Assembly: GCF_014679505.1 (NCBI RefSeq)
Contig: NZ_CP061474.1
Coordinates: forward strand, 2,180,001 to 2,244,000
Length of the DNA stretch: 64,000 nt
From: Geobacillus sp. 46C-IIa
GTDB lineage: Bacteria > Bacillota > Bacilli > Bacillales > Anoxybacillaceae
Reading direction: 5' to 3'
Shown: piece after piece, positions 18,872 to 26,935 of the stretch
Layout of the letters: each line of letters begins with the position of its first letter
Position numbering within the stretch: the stretch's first letter is position 1
The notes under the pieces: generated by a model
The model's input: only the letters and a program-made list of their open reading frames with translations
The model's database searches: none
Told to the model about the DNA's origin: nothing
Translations under genes and position numbers: made by a program

Positions 18872-18986
18872 GAATATCCTTGGCGGGAAAAATGGGCAAT
18901 ATATTCCGTTTCCGGCCGGCGGCAGTCATTTTTTTCTGTTTTGTTCCTTACAATAGAAATAAAGACGCGAAGAGGGGGAAACAAGC

Positions 18987-19229
18987 GTGAGGCTGAGCGA
19001 ATTAAGCGGCAAAGAAATCGTCGATGTGAGGCGGGCTGAGCGGCTCGGGGTGCTCGGGCAAACCGATTTGGAAATCAACGAGCAAACCGGGCAAGTTGAG
19101 GCGCTGCTCATTCCGACTGGAAAATGGTTCGGGTTTCGCAAAGACGGACAAGAAATTCGCGTGCCGTGGAAATATATCCGCAAAATCGGCGCCGATATGG
19201 TGATGATCGACGTCCCTGAAGAAGGGTGA
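18987..19229 (+). CDS. ymxH: YlmC/YmxH-family PRC-barrel protein
   Basis: This 80-residue PRC-barrel protein of the YlmC/YmxH sporulation-associated family is the only plus-strand gene in the window. It shows the typical pattern MRLSELSGKEIVDV, a central GxLGQTDLEIN turn and a terminal DMVMIDVPEE strand. The start is GTG with GAGGGGG eight bases upstream. It is divergent from spoVFA and convergent with ymxG, sharing a bidirectional terminator with the latter. Its molecular role is unknown; PRC barrels usually mediate protein contacts. Confidence 0.88.
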   Translation: MRLSELSGKEIVDVRRAERLGVLGQTDLEINEQTGQVEALLIPTGKWFGFRKDGQEIRVPWKYIRKIGADMVMIDVPEEG

Positions 19230-19250
19230 TCGAGCAGGCTGTACAAAATG

Positions 19251-19288
19251 AAAAAGCTAACAACCTCACAAAGGTCGTTAGCTTTTTT
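19251..19288. terminator. Bidirectional terminator between ymxH and ymxG
   Basis: A 38-base hairpin has an A run on its left arm and a T run on its right (AAAAAGCTAAC at 19251, GTTAGCTTTTTT to 19288, with an inner ACC/GGT extension). It lies between convergent genes and can stop both. Confidence 0.9.
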
Positions 19289-19303
19289 ATGTGCCGGTGG
19301 CGG

Positions 19304-20551
19304 CTAGGAGCGGAGCGGCTGCGGCAGCATACCGTCGGGACTGATGAGGGCGAGAGCATAGTCTCCCTCGAAAACTGCGCACGCCAGCTCGTTCACTTTT
19401 TCGACCGTGACACTTTCGATCTCTTCGATAATTTCATCAAGCGATCGATGGCGGCCGAGAAGAAGCTCGTTTTTGCCGTTGCGGCTCATGCGGCTGTTTG
19501 TGCTTTCGAGCCCGAGCATCAAGCTTCCTTTCATTTGCTCTTTGCTGTTGCGGAGCTCTTTTTCCGTAATGCCGTCTTCTGTCAGCTGGCGCAGCGTCCA
19601 TTGGATCGTTTCAAACAAAACGTCAAGCTGGCCGCTTCCCGTGCCGGCGTAAATGGCGAGCAGGCCGCTGTCTTGGTAGGCGGAATGGTATGAGAAGACC
19701 GAATACGCCAATCCGCGCTGTTCACGCACTTCTTGAAACAGCCGGCTGCTCATGCTGCCGCCTAAAATGTTGTTTAAAATAAGGAGCGGGTACGCGTCCG
19801 GATGGCCGATCGGCAGCCCCTTGAATCCGATGCATACGTGCGCTTGCTCGGTGTCTTTTTTGCGCGCGAGCTTTTGCGGCACGAACGACGGCGTTCCGGA
19901 GGAGGCCGGCTTATTGGCGGCCGTAAACGAGCCGAAATAGCGTTCAATCTCCCCGATAAACCGCTCATCGACGTTGCCGGCAACCGAAACAACGACGCGG
20001 TCCGGCGTATAATAGTCGGCCATATATTGGCGCAGCGTGTCGCCAGTAAACGTGCGCAACGTCTCTTCCGTGCCTAAAATCGGGTAGCCGAGCGGGTGGT
20101 TCGCGTAGCATGCTTTGCCGAGCAAGTCATGGACGATGTCATCCGGCGTATCTTCATACATTTTGATTTCCTCAAGCACGACGCTGCGCTCTTTTTGCAG
20201 CTCATCCTCAACGAACGTTGAGTGGAAAAACATATCAGCGAGCATCTCAAGCGCCAGCGGTGCATGTTCATCGAGCACTTTCGCGTAATAGCACGTATAC
20301 TCCTTGGATGTAAAGGCGTTCACTTGTCCGCCGATGCTGTCGAACGCTTCCGCAATGTCCCGGGCCGTGCGTGTGGTCGTCCCTTTAAAAAACATGTGTT
20401 CTAAAAAATGGGAAATGCCGTTATTTTGTTCCGTCTCATTGCGCGAGCCTGTGCCGATCCATACGCCGATGGCCACCGATCTTACAGTCGGAATTTGCTC
20501 CAGCACGATTCGCACACCGTTTTTGCACGTATATTTGTTAATCAACTCCAT
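19304..20551 (-). CDS. ymxG: M16 family zinc protease YmxG (MlpA)
   Basis: This is a 415-residue processing-peptidase-like M16 enzyme. The inverted zinc motif HFLEH is at residues 48-52, and the downstream Glu lies in the EEIKMYED stretch, so it should be active. There is no signal peptide. The start overlaps the 3' end of ylxY by 14 bases, so the two are probably cotranscribed. The B. subtilis orthologue (mlpA) has been connected with regulation of extracellular protease genes; I cannot see the substrate here. It ends at the shared ymxH/ymxG terminator. Confidence 0.92.
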   Translation of the reverse strand: MELINKYTCKNGVRIVLEQIPTVRSVAIGVWIGTGSRNETEQNNGISHFLEHMFFKGTTTRTARDIAEAFDSIGGQVNAFTSKEYTCYYAKVLDEHAPLALEMLADMFFHSTFVEDELQKERSVVLEEIKMYEDTPDDIVHDLLGKACYANHPLGYPILGTEETLRTFTGDTLRQYMADYYTPDRVVVSVAGNVDERFIGEIERYFGSFTAANKPASSGTPSFVPQKLARKKDTEQAHVCIGFKGLPIGHPDAYPLLILNNILGGSMSSRLFQEVREQRGLAYSVFSYHSAYQDSGLLAIYAGTGSGQLDVLFETIQWTLRQLTEDGITEKELRNSKEQMKGSLMLGLESTNSRMSRNGKNELLLGRHRSLDEIIEEIESVTVEKVNELACAVFEGDYALALISPDGMLPQPLRS

Positions 20552-21521
20552 GTTCCTCCTGTTTTTTTGCCAGTCTTTTCTCGTCGAATAAGGCCGTTAA
20601 GCTGCCGATGGCGTAGCCTTGGCGCTTAATCGAAACGATCAGCTCATCAAGCGCGGCCGCCGTCGGCATCGTTGGATGCATTAAAATCATGGCGCCGGGA
20701 TGGACTTTCGATGTTACCCGTTCCACTATAACAGATGGCGACGGTTTTTGCCAATCAATTGTATCGACACTCCATAGAATCGTCTTCATGCCAAGATCAG
20801 CGGCAATTTCGACGACCTCGTCGCGATAGCTGCCGCTTGGCGGGGCGAACCACTTGCATTTGACCGCGGTCGCCGCTTCGATCACTTCGTTCGTTTTCTC
20901 GAGCTCGCGGCGGATGTTGTCGCTGCTGAGCGTTTTTAAATCCGGATGGCTGTAGGAATGGTTGCCGATTTCATGGCCGGCGTCTGCTATCATTTTTGCC
21001 ATCTCCGGGTGATTTTTTACCCATCGCCCTTCCAAAAAGAACGTCGCCTTGACATCATGCTTTTTCAACGTCTCGAGCATATCAGGGATATATTCTTCCC
21101 CCCAGGCGACATTGATTAAAAACGAGACCATCGGCTTGTCGGGATGGCCGCGGTAAATCGGCGCCGGCGGCAAATCGTCCAAATGGATGCGCGGCGGCAC
21201 TTGGCGGAACACGAGTTTCTGCTCATCGAACGTCCCTGTTTTTTTCATGTTTTTATAGGAAGCGTCAATATCGACCGCGAGCCCGTTGTAGCCGGGCGTC
21301 GCCTTCCATACTTTATCAATAACCGCATCTTGAGCGGGAATTTCGTATTGCTTTGCTTGTTTGGCGATCGTTTCGTACAACTTGTCACGTTTCTTCACAG
21401 CCGTCGTTTCCGCGGGGCGCCAGCTCTCGATGTAGTCGCCGACCGGCGGCCAATGAACTGCCACCCAAGCGATGAGGAACATGACCGCTAACGCCATATA
21501 GCGAGCATAACCGTTGTTCAC
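20538..21521 (-). CDS. ylxY: Polysaccharide deacetylase-like protein YlxY
   Basis: This is a 327-residue exported protein with one N-terminal hydrophobic segment (about 8-25) and a NodB-type carbohydrate deacetylase domain in the C-terminal half. The second motif HSYSH is intact, but the first, normally (T/S)FDDG, reads INVAWGEE, losing the catalytic Asp pair. The third motif reads FAPPSGSYRDEV. The protein may therefore bind peptidoglycan or act by an altered mechanism. The start is GTG after GGAGGGGG. A perfect 8-bp palindrome lies just upstream. It is likely cotranscribed with ymxG. Confidence 0.9.
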   Translation of the reverse strand: MNNGYARYMALAVMFLIAWVAVHWPPVGDYIESWRPAETTAVKKRDKLYETIAKQAKQYEIPAQDAVIDKVWKATPGYNGLAVDIDASYKNMKKTGTFDEQKLVFRQVPPRIHLDDLPPAPIYRGHPDKPMVSFLINVAWGEEYIPDMLETLKKHDVKATFFLEGRWVKNHPEMAKMIADAGHEIGNHSYSHPDLKTLSSDNIRRELEKTNEVIEAATAVKCKWFAPPSGSYRDEVVEIAADLGMKTILWSVDTIDWQKPSPSVIVERVTSKVHPGAMILMHPTMPTAAALDELIVSIKRQGYAIGSLTALFDEKRLAKKQEEHGVD

Positions 21522-21542
21522 CCTTGTCCCCCTCCTTTTTTA

Positions 21543-21562
21543 CTACTACAAATATGTAGTAG
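21543..21562. promoter_or_regulatory. Perfect palindrome before ylxY (possible operator)
   Basis: CTACTACA (21543-21550) and TGTAGTAG (21555-21562) form an 8-bp dyad with a 4-base centre, immediately upstream of the ylxY ribosome-binding site. It has no U tract on the minus strand. It could be a repressor site or an mRNA hairpin limiting ribosome access. Confidence 0.45.
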
Positions 21563-21582
21563 AGGGACACGTTAGAACATAA

Positions 21583-21615
21583 CAAAAGAGCCTTAAGAAA
21601 CAAATTCCTAAGGCT
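21583..21615 (-). terminator. Terminator overlapping the pnpA stop
   Basis: The stem 21589-21600 with 21604-21615 (about 11 pairs, some G-U) includes the pnpA TAG stop in its 5' arm and is followed by CTTTTG on the minus strand. Confidence 0.7.
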
Positions 21616-23776
21616 TCATGCGTTGGCGCTCCGGCCGTCTTCCTCGTTTTTCCCGCGCCTCTTTCGGCGGCTCCTCGGCGCCGCGCTGCTCGCGCAGCAC
21701 CGCTTTGCGCGACAAGTTGACGCGCCCTTGCTTATCGATCTCCGTCACTTTCACTAAAATTTCATCGCCGATCGAGACGACGTCCTCGACCTTGCCAACC
21801 CGTTCTTCAGCGAGCTCGGAAATGTGGACGAGCCCGTCTTTGCCGTTAAACAGCTCGACGAACGCGCCGAATTTTTCGATCCGTTTCACCTTGCCTAAAT
21901 ACACTTGTCCCACTTCAACTTCGCGGACGATATCTTCGATAATTTGCTTCGCTTTTTGGTTGGCTGCCTCGTCGACAGACGAGATGAAAATCGTGCCGTC
22001 TTGTTCGATATCGATTTTTACGCCGGTTTCATCGATGATTTTGTTGATTTGTTTGCCGCTCGGCCCGATGACTTCACGGATTTTATCTGGATTGATGTGC
22101 ATGATCAAAATTTTTGGCGCATATTTGGACAGCTCTTTACGCGGCTCGCTCAACGTCTGCATCATATGGTCTAAAATTTCCATCCGTCCTTTGCGCGCCT
22201 GCTGCAGCGCTTCTTCCAAAATATCGCGCGTCAGTCCTTTAATTTTAATGTCCATTTGCAGCGCCGTGACGCCTTTTCTCGTGCCGGCGACCTTAAAGTC
22301 CATATCGCCAAGGTGATCCTCAATGCCTTGAATATCCGTCAAAATTGTATAATGATCCTCATTTTTCACAAGCCCCATGGCAATGCCGGCAACCGGCGCT
22401 TTAATCGGCACCCCGGCGTCCATCATCGCCAGCGTGCTCGCGCAAATGCTCGCTTGCGACGTCGAACCGTTCGATTCCAGCACTTCGGAAACAAGGCGGA
22501 TCGTATACGGAAACTCGCGCTCCGACGGCACGACCGGCTCTAACGCCCGTTCGCCGAGCGCCCCGTGCCCGATTTCACGCCGCCCCGGCCCGCGCATCGG
22601 CCCCGTTTCACCGACAGAAAACGGCGGGAAGTTGTAATGGTGCATGAACCGTTTCGATTCTTCGAGATCGAGCCCGTCTAAAATTTGCACATCACCGAGC
22701 GCTCCGAGTGTGCAGACGCTTAACACTTGTGTTTGCCCGCGCGTGAACAGACCGGAGCCGTGCGTGCGCGGCAAGACGCCAACCGCTGACGACAGCGGAC
22801 GAATTTCATCCACTTTGCGCCCGTCGGGACGAATTTTCTCAACCGTAATTAAGCGGCGCACTTCCTCTTTGACGAGCTTATGCAAAATTTCCTGCACTTG
22901 CTTCAGCTTCTCTTCATCGGCTTCTTCCGCTTCATATTTCGCGATCACGCCGGCTTTCACGTCCTCAATCGCGGCATCGCGCGCCAGTTTCTCCGGCACT
23001 TGCACCGCCTTTTTAATATCGGCTTCCGCAAGCTGGCGGATTTCCGCTTCCAATTGCGGGTCTGGCTCGTATAGGACAACTTCCATTTTTTCTTTGCCGA
23101 CTTGGGCGGCGATTTCCTCTTGGAAAGCGATGAGCCGTTTCACTTCTTCATGGCCGAACATGATCGCTTCCAGCATCACTTCTTCCGGCACCTCGTCCGC
23201 GCCGGCTTCAACCATGTTGATCGCGTCTTTCGTGCCTGCCACAACGAGGTGCAGATCGCTTTTTTCCATTTGTTCGACCGTCGGGTTGACGACAAACTGG
23301 CCGTCGACGCGGCCGACGATGACACCGGCGATTGGCCCTTCAAACGGGATGTCAGAAATGGTCAGCGCCACCGACGAGCCGATTAACGCCGCCACTTCCG
23401 GCGAGCAGTCTTGATCGACGCTCATCACCATGGACACGACTTGCACTTCGTTGCGGAATCCTTCAGCAAACAGCGGCCGAATCGGACGGTCGATGAGCCG
23501 GCTCGCCAAAATCGCTTTCTCGCTCGGACGGCCTTCGCGCTTAATAAACCCACCCGGAATTTTCCCGACGGCGTACAACCGCTCCTCGTAGTTGACGGTC
23601 AGCGGGAAAAAGTCGACGTTTTTCGCTTCCCGCGATGCGGTGGCCGTACTCAGCACAACGGTATCGCCGTAGCGGACGAGCGCCGCGCCGTTCGCCTGTT
23701 TCGCCAACTCGCCGGTCTCGATGACGAGCGGACGCCCGGCTACATCGATGGAAAACACGCGTTTCTCTTGTTCCAT
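21608..23776 (-). CDS. pnpA: Polyribonucleotide nucleotidyltransferase (PNPase)
   Basis: This is a 722-residue phosphorolytic 3'-5' exoribonuclease, the trimeric core of RNA decay. It has two RNase PH domains (about 1-215 and 310-540) with an alpha-helical linker; the second carries the catalytic SNGSTSQAS motif. A KH domain ([16 protein letters not shown], about 560-575) and an S1 domain ([20 protein letters not shown]) follow, then a short Arg-rich tail. Length is that of the family. It is separated from rpsO by a terminator and has only a weak promoter candidate, so read-through from rpsO may contribute. Confidence 0.97.
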   Translation of the reverse strand: MEQEKRVFSIDVAGRPLVIETGELAKQANGAALVRYGDTVVLSTATASREAKNVDFFPLTVNYEERLYAVGKIPGGFIKREGRPSEKAILASRLIDRPIRPLFAEGFRNEVQVVSMVMSVDQDCSPEVAALIGSSVALTISDIPFEGPIAGVIVGRVDGQFVVNPTVEQMEKSDLHLVVAGTKDAINMVEAGADEVPEEVMLEAIMFGHEEVKRLIAFQEEIAAQVGKEKMEVVLYEPDPQLEAEIRQLAEADIKKAVQVPEKLARDAAIEDVKAGVIAKYEAEEADEEKLKQVQEILHKLVKEEVRRLITVEKIRPDGRKVDEIRPLSSAVGVLPRTHGSGLFTRGQTQVLSVCTLGALGDVQILDGLDLEESKRFMHHYNFPPFSVGETGPMRGPGRREIGHGALGERALEPVVPSEREFPYTIRLVSEVLESNGSTSQASICASTLAMMDAGVPIKAPVAGIAMGLVKNEDHYTILTDIQGIEDHLGDMDFKVAGTRKGVTALQMDIKIKGLTRDILEEALQQARKGRMEILDHMMQTLSEPRKELSKYAPKILIMHINPDKIREVIGPSGKQINKIIDETGVKIDIEQDGTIFISSVDEAANQKAKQIIEDIVREVEVGQVYLGKVKRIEKFGAFVELFNGKDGLVHISELAEERVGKVEDVVSIGDEILVKVTEIDKQGRVNLSRKAVLREQRGAEEPPKEAREKRGRRPERQRMKP

Positions 23777-23827
23777 ACAGACGAGTACTCCTCTCTATGT
23801 ATAAAAATATGGATGCCGCTGATGATT

Positions 23828-23856
23828 AGTATAGACGAATTGGCGCCATTGTATCA
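23828..23856 (-). promoter_or_regulatory. Weak promoter candidate for pnpA
   Basis: A good -10 TATACT (23828-23833) lies 52 bases before the pnpA start. The sequence 17 bases upstream (TGATAC) is a poor -35. Confidence 0.3.
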
Positions 23857-23887
23857 GCTGCCGCGCAAACTGCGCCTATAAACTAGC

Positions 23888-23915
23888 AAAAAAGCGGGAA
23901 TGCTCCCGCTTTTTT
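23888..23915 (-). terminator. Terminator at the end of rpsO
   Basis: A 12-base arm pair (23888-23899 with 23904-23915, 4-base loop) has an A run and a T run at its outer ends. It overlaps the first two bases of the rpsO stop codon. Confidence 0.88.
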
Positions 23916-24183
23916 ATCGACGTAATCCAAGTTTCTCAATCAATTCACGGTAGCGCGCCACGTCTTTCTTGCGCAAGTAAGCCAATAAGTTGCGGCGTTT
24001 CCCAACCATTTTCAGCAGGCCGCGCCGTGAATGGTGGTCTTTTTTATGAACGCGCAAATGCTCGTTCAAGTTGTTGATTTGCTCCGTCAGGATAGCAATT
24101 TGCACTTCCGGAGAACCGGTGTCGTTCTCATGGACTTTAAATTGCTCGATAATTTCACGTTTGCGCTCTTGCGTCAATGCCAT
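23914..24183 (-). CDS. rpsO: 30S ribosomal protein S15
   Basis: This is an 89-residue small-subunit protein that binds the 16S central-domain three-way junction early in assembly. The sequence is the family standard, with the [15 protein letters not shown] segment (here [18 protein letters not shown]) and [20 protein letters not shown]. The start is ATG preceded by a strong GGGAGGTGAACGAGG. It has its own promoter at the 3' end of ribC and a folded leader that resembles the operator S15 is known to bind in Geobacillus, giving translational autoregulation. Confidence 0.98.
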   Translation of the reverse strand: MALTQERKREIIEQFKVHENDTGSPEVQIAILTEQINNLNEHLRVHKKDHHSRRGLLKMVGKRRNLLAYLRKKDVARYRELIEKLGLRR

Positions 24184-24266
24184 CCTCGTTCACCTCCCTA
24201 ACTTGAAATCCCCGGTTGCCGAGCGGGCGTCGGTGACTCGCCTGGCCAAGCAACGGTTCGCATACA
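24184..24266 (-). promoter_or_regulatory. S15 autoregulatory leader of rpsO
   Basis: The transcript from the rpsO promoter has about 80 untranslated bases. CCGTTGC pairs with GCAACCGG to enclose a GC-rich inner arm (GGCGAG..., CGCCCGCTCG), consistent with a multi-helix junction ending just before the ribosome-binding site. S15 of B. (Geobacillus) stearothermophilus is known to bind its own mRNA leader. The assignment rests on gene, genus and foldability, not on alignment. Confidence 0.7.
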
Positions 24267-24270
24267 TTGA

Positions 24271-25251
24271 TTAGAATACCTCTTTTTCCGGCAAAATGCA
24301 AGTCTTTTCGTCTAAGCGGCGGAAATGCTGCTCCGCTTCTTCTTTGTCGCGGGCGATTTGCGCCGTCAACTCAGCGACGCCCGCAAACTTCCGCTCGCCC
24401 CGCAGGCGGCGGTGCCACTCAATCGCCACCGTTTCCCCGTAAATGTCGCGCGCAAACTCAAATAGATGCACTTCGACGCTCGGCAGCCCTTCACGCATCT
24501 CATGGAACGTCGGCTTGTAGCCGATATTGGCCACCCCTTCATATACTTGCCCGCCAATCGTCGCCTTGACGGCATAGACGCCGATTGCCGGCAATAAATA
24601 ATCGCCGTTTAAGGCGATGTTCGCCGTCGGAAACCCGATCGTCCGACCGCGCCGTTCCCCGGTGACGACCGTCCCTTCGATGTCATAAAAGCGGCCAAGC
24701 AGGCGGGGAAGCTGTTCGACCGCCCCCTGTTCAATGAGCTGCCGCACGCGTGTGGAACTTACTTTCTCGCCGTCGACCGTCAGCTTCGGAATGACCGTCT
24801 GCCCAAAGCGGCCGCGCGCATGGAGCGGCATCGTCTCCATCGTTCCTTTTCCGAACCGCCCATAGGTGAAATCAAAGCCGGCGACAATATGTTTCACATG
24901 GAATCCGTCCAAATATTGGTCGACAAACTGTTCCGGCAACAGCCCGGCGAACGCCGGCGTAAATTCGACGATATATAGCCGATCCACCCCGAGCGCCGCG
25001 ATCAGCTGCTCTTTTTTGCCGAGCGGGGTGATCAAGCGAAGCTCCGGCTGTTTGCCAAGCACAACGGACGGATGAGGGTGAAACGTCATCACCGCACTTT
25101 CATACCCGCGTTGTTTGGCCACCTCGACTGCCGTAGCGATCACCTTTTGATGGCCGAGATGAATGCCGTCGAAATAACCGAGCGCCATCACCGTCGGGGG
25201 AAGCGTCTGGCGTTCGAAGTGGTGTGGATGCGAAATAAATACTGTTTTCAT
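24271..25251 (-). CDS. ribC: Bifunctional riboflavin kinase / FAD synthetase
   Basis: This 326-residue enzyme converts riboflavin to FMN and FMN to FAD. The N-terminal nucleotidyltransferase domain shows ALGYFDGIHLGHQKVI (about 24-39) and a later STRVRQLIEQG motif. The C-terminal flavokinase domain starts near residue 180 with GRTIGFPTANI. In Bacillus the FAD product also feeds FMN-riboswitch control of the rib genes elsewhere; no riboswitch is visible here. It ends the rimP-nusA-infB operon, 41 bases after truB, and its stop overlaps the rpsO promoter. Confidence 0.96.
   Translation of the reverse strand: MKTVFISHPHHFERQTLPPTVMALGYFDGIHLGHQKVIATAVEVAKQRGYESAVMTFHPHPSVVLGKQPELRLITPLGKKEQLIAALGVDRLYIVEFTPAFAGLLPEQFVDQYLDGFHVKHIVAGFDFTYGRFGKGTMETMPLHARGRFGQTVIPKLTVDGEKVSSTRVRQLIEQGAVEQLPRLLGRFYDIEGTVVTGERRGRTIGFPTANIALNGDYLLPAIGVYAVKATIGGQVYEGVANIGYKPTFHEMREGLPSVEVHLFEFARDIYGETVAIEWHRRLRGERKFAGVAELTAQIARDKEEAEQHFRRLDEKTCILPEKEVF
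24273..24301 (-). promoter_or_regulatory. Sigma-A promoter for rpsO
   Basis: TTGCAT (24296-24301), 17 bases, TATTCT (24273-24278) on the minus strand, overlapping the last codons of ribC and feeding the S15 leader. Confidence 0.6.
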
Positions 25252-25292
25252 ATCAATGATCCACCTTCTTCATTTCCGCATGTCACCCGGCG

Positions 25293-26201
25293 TTAACGAA
25301 ACACTTTCAGCGGCTTCATCACACCGGGGCACGCCGGATGCTTCACGTACAGGGCCAGCGCCTCCCGCTCGGGCGTCACGAGCACAACCGGCCCGTCAAG
25401 CTCCTGCAAAAAGGCGGGGAGACGGAGCAGCGCCCCGTTTTTTACTTTCTCTGCTACTTTATCATTGATTTCGTATTTCGGCAAATGAAAAAGCGCTTGC
25501 TCGACCGAAATGAGCAAGGCATCGGCCGTCCCATCGGCCGCCCGGCGCTCGACCTCTTCAAGCGTTACACAGTCGGCCAGCTGAAACGGCCCGGACGCTG
25601 TGCGGATGAGATCGGACATATGAGCCGGGTAGCCGAGCCGTTCACCGATGGTGACGGCGAGCGTACGGACGTACGTGCCTTTGCTGCACGTGACGCGAAA
25701 GCGAAACGACACCGTTGCCCCGGCGAACTGCTCGCGTTCATCAAGCAGCTCAAGCTCGTAAATGGTTACACGCCGCGCCGGACGTTCGACTTCGATGCCG
25801 GCGCGCGCATATTCATACAGTTTTTTGCCATTCACTTTCACCGCCGAGTACATCGGCGGCGTTTGTTCGATGTCTCCGGTAAGGCTGCGAAATACCGCTT
25901 CGATCTCCGCCCGCGCAATCGCCCGATCCACCGGCCGGGCGGCGATGATATCGCCATCGGCGTCTTCAGTCGTCGTCGCTGCGCCAAGCGTCACTTCTCC
26001 TTCATACGTTTTTGTCGCTCCGGTTAAAAATTCAGCGATGCGCGTCGCCTTGCCAAGACAAATCGGTAGCACGCCGGACACGTTCGGATCGAGCGTGCCC
26101 GTATGGCCGACCTTTTTTATGCGCAGCAGGCGGCGCACTTTCGCCACACAATCGTGCGACGTCATCCCCTTCGGTTTATTGAGCAGCAATACCCCGTCCA
26201 T
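25293..26201 (-). CDS. truB: tRNA pseudouridine(55) synthase
   Basis: This 302-residue enzyme makes pseudouridine 55 in the T-loop of tRNAs. The catalytic Asp is D38 in GHTGTLDPNVSGVL. The N-terminal LLLNKPKGMTSHD and the RVTCSKGTYVRTL motif identify TruB. A short C-terminal PUA-like extension follows. It lies between rbfA and ribC in the nusA operon; a perfect hairpin overlaps the rbfA stop just upstream. Confidence 0.96.
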   Translation of the reverse strand: MDGVLLLNKPKGMTSHDCVAKVRRLLRIKKVGHTGTLDPNVSGVLPICLGKATRIAEFLTGATKTYEGEVTLGAATTTEDADGDIIAARPVDRAIARAEIEAVFRSLTGDIEQTPPMYSAVKVNGKKLYEYARAGIEVERPARRVTIYELELLDEREQFAGATVSFRFRVTCSKGTYVRTLAVTIGERLGYPAHMSDLIRTASGPFQLADCVTLEEVERRAADGTADALLISVEQALFHLPKYEINDKVAEKVKNGALLRLPAFLQELDGPVVLVTPEREALALYVKHPACPGVMKPLKVFR

Positions 26202-26236
26202 CGGCGCACCCTTCCCGTGTCATACTCACTAACGCA

Positions 26237-26263
26237 AATGGATAGACGGTTCGTCTATCCATT
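26237..26263 (-). other. Perfect hairpin over the rbfA stop codon
   Basis: A perfect 12-bp stem (26237-26248 with 26252-26263) has a 3-base loop and spans the rbfA TAG (26255-26257). No U tract follows on the minus strand, so it is an intercistronic stem-loop, not a standard terminator. It may be a processing or mRNA stability element. Confidence 0.7.
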
Positions 26264-26644
26264 GTTCGATCCATCGTTCGCCTCCTCCGGCCCGCGGCCG
26301 TCCTCGTCGGAAATTTGCCTGATCAATCGTTCGATGCGGCTGCCGTATTCGATGGTTTCATCGATTTCGAACAAAATTTCCGGCGTTTTGCGCAGGCGGA
26401 TGCGCTGACCGATTTCCGAACGAATAAACCCTTTGGCTTTCTCGAGCGCCTTCAGCGTGTTTTCCCGCTGCTCGTCGTCGCCAAAGACGCTGATGTACAC
26501 TTTTGCCTGCTGCAAGTCGCCGGTGACGCGCACATCGGTTACGGTGACAAAGCCGATGCGCGGGTCTTTCAGCTTGCGGCCGATAATGTCGCTCAACTCT
26601 TTTTTCATTTGCTCGCCAACGCGAGTTGCCCGTATGTTCATCAC
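26255..26644 (-). CDS. rbfA: Ribosome-binding factor A
   Basis: This is a 129-residue KH-like 30S maturation factor acting on the 16S rRNA 5' region, also important in cold adaptation. The sequence has the expected [21 protein letters not shown] start, [12 protein letters not shown], and a C-terminal [15 protein letters not shown] stretch with a polar tail. It sits between ylxP (12-base gap) and truB within the nusA-infB operon. Its last codons form one arm of a perfect intercistronic hairpin. Confidence 0.95.
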   Translation of the reverse strand: MMNIRATRVGEQMKKELSDIIGRKLKDPRIGFVTVTDVRVTGDLQQAKVYISVFGDDEQRENTLKALEKAKGFIRSEIGQRIRLRKTPEILFEIDETIEYGSRIERLIRQISDEDGRGPEEANDGSNNG

Positions 26645-26656
26645 CCATCACCTCGG

Positions 26657-26935
26657 TTACAACCACTCAAATGATGTCGCGGCCCGCTCCAATTCGGGAA
26701 ACGAGTCGATCAAGGCCAGCGCCCGCTCGAGCTCCCGTTCGGTCGCCGACCGGCTTGACGCAATGGCGACAAGGCCGATTTTCGCCCGCTGCCATGCGTC
26801 TTGATGATCAAGCTCGGCCACAGAAACGTTATATTTTTGCCGGATTCTCGTCATCACCCGCTGAAGAACAGCCCGTTTGTCTTTTAACGACCGGGCGTTG
26901 TAGATGATGCATTCGCATGAGGCGAAGCCGATCAT
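26657..26935 (-). CDS. ylxP: YlxP (DUF503 family) protein
   Basis: This is a 92-residue DUF503 protein beginning [20 protein letters not shown], which matches the family pattern (short beta-alpha-beta domain). Its start overlaps the infB stop by four bases, so it is coupled to IF-2 synthesis. Persistent location between infB and rbfA across Firmicutes suggests a translation or ribosome-assembly role, but no biochemical function can be read from the sequence. Confidence 0.9.
   Translation of the reverse strand: MIGFASCECIIYNARSLKDKRAVLQRVMTRIRQKYNVSVAELDHQDAWQRAKIGLVAIASSRSATERELERALALIDSFPELERAATSFEWL

Noticed and set aside
22644..23414. 256-codon plus-strand open frame opposite pnpA
   Set aside because: Fully antisense to conserved PNPase sequence, Ser-rich composition, no recognisable motif.
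25252..25292. FMN riboswitch before ribC
   Set aside because: The 41-base gap cannot hold one, and ribC is usually not under it.
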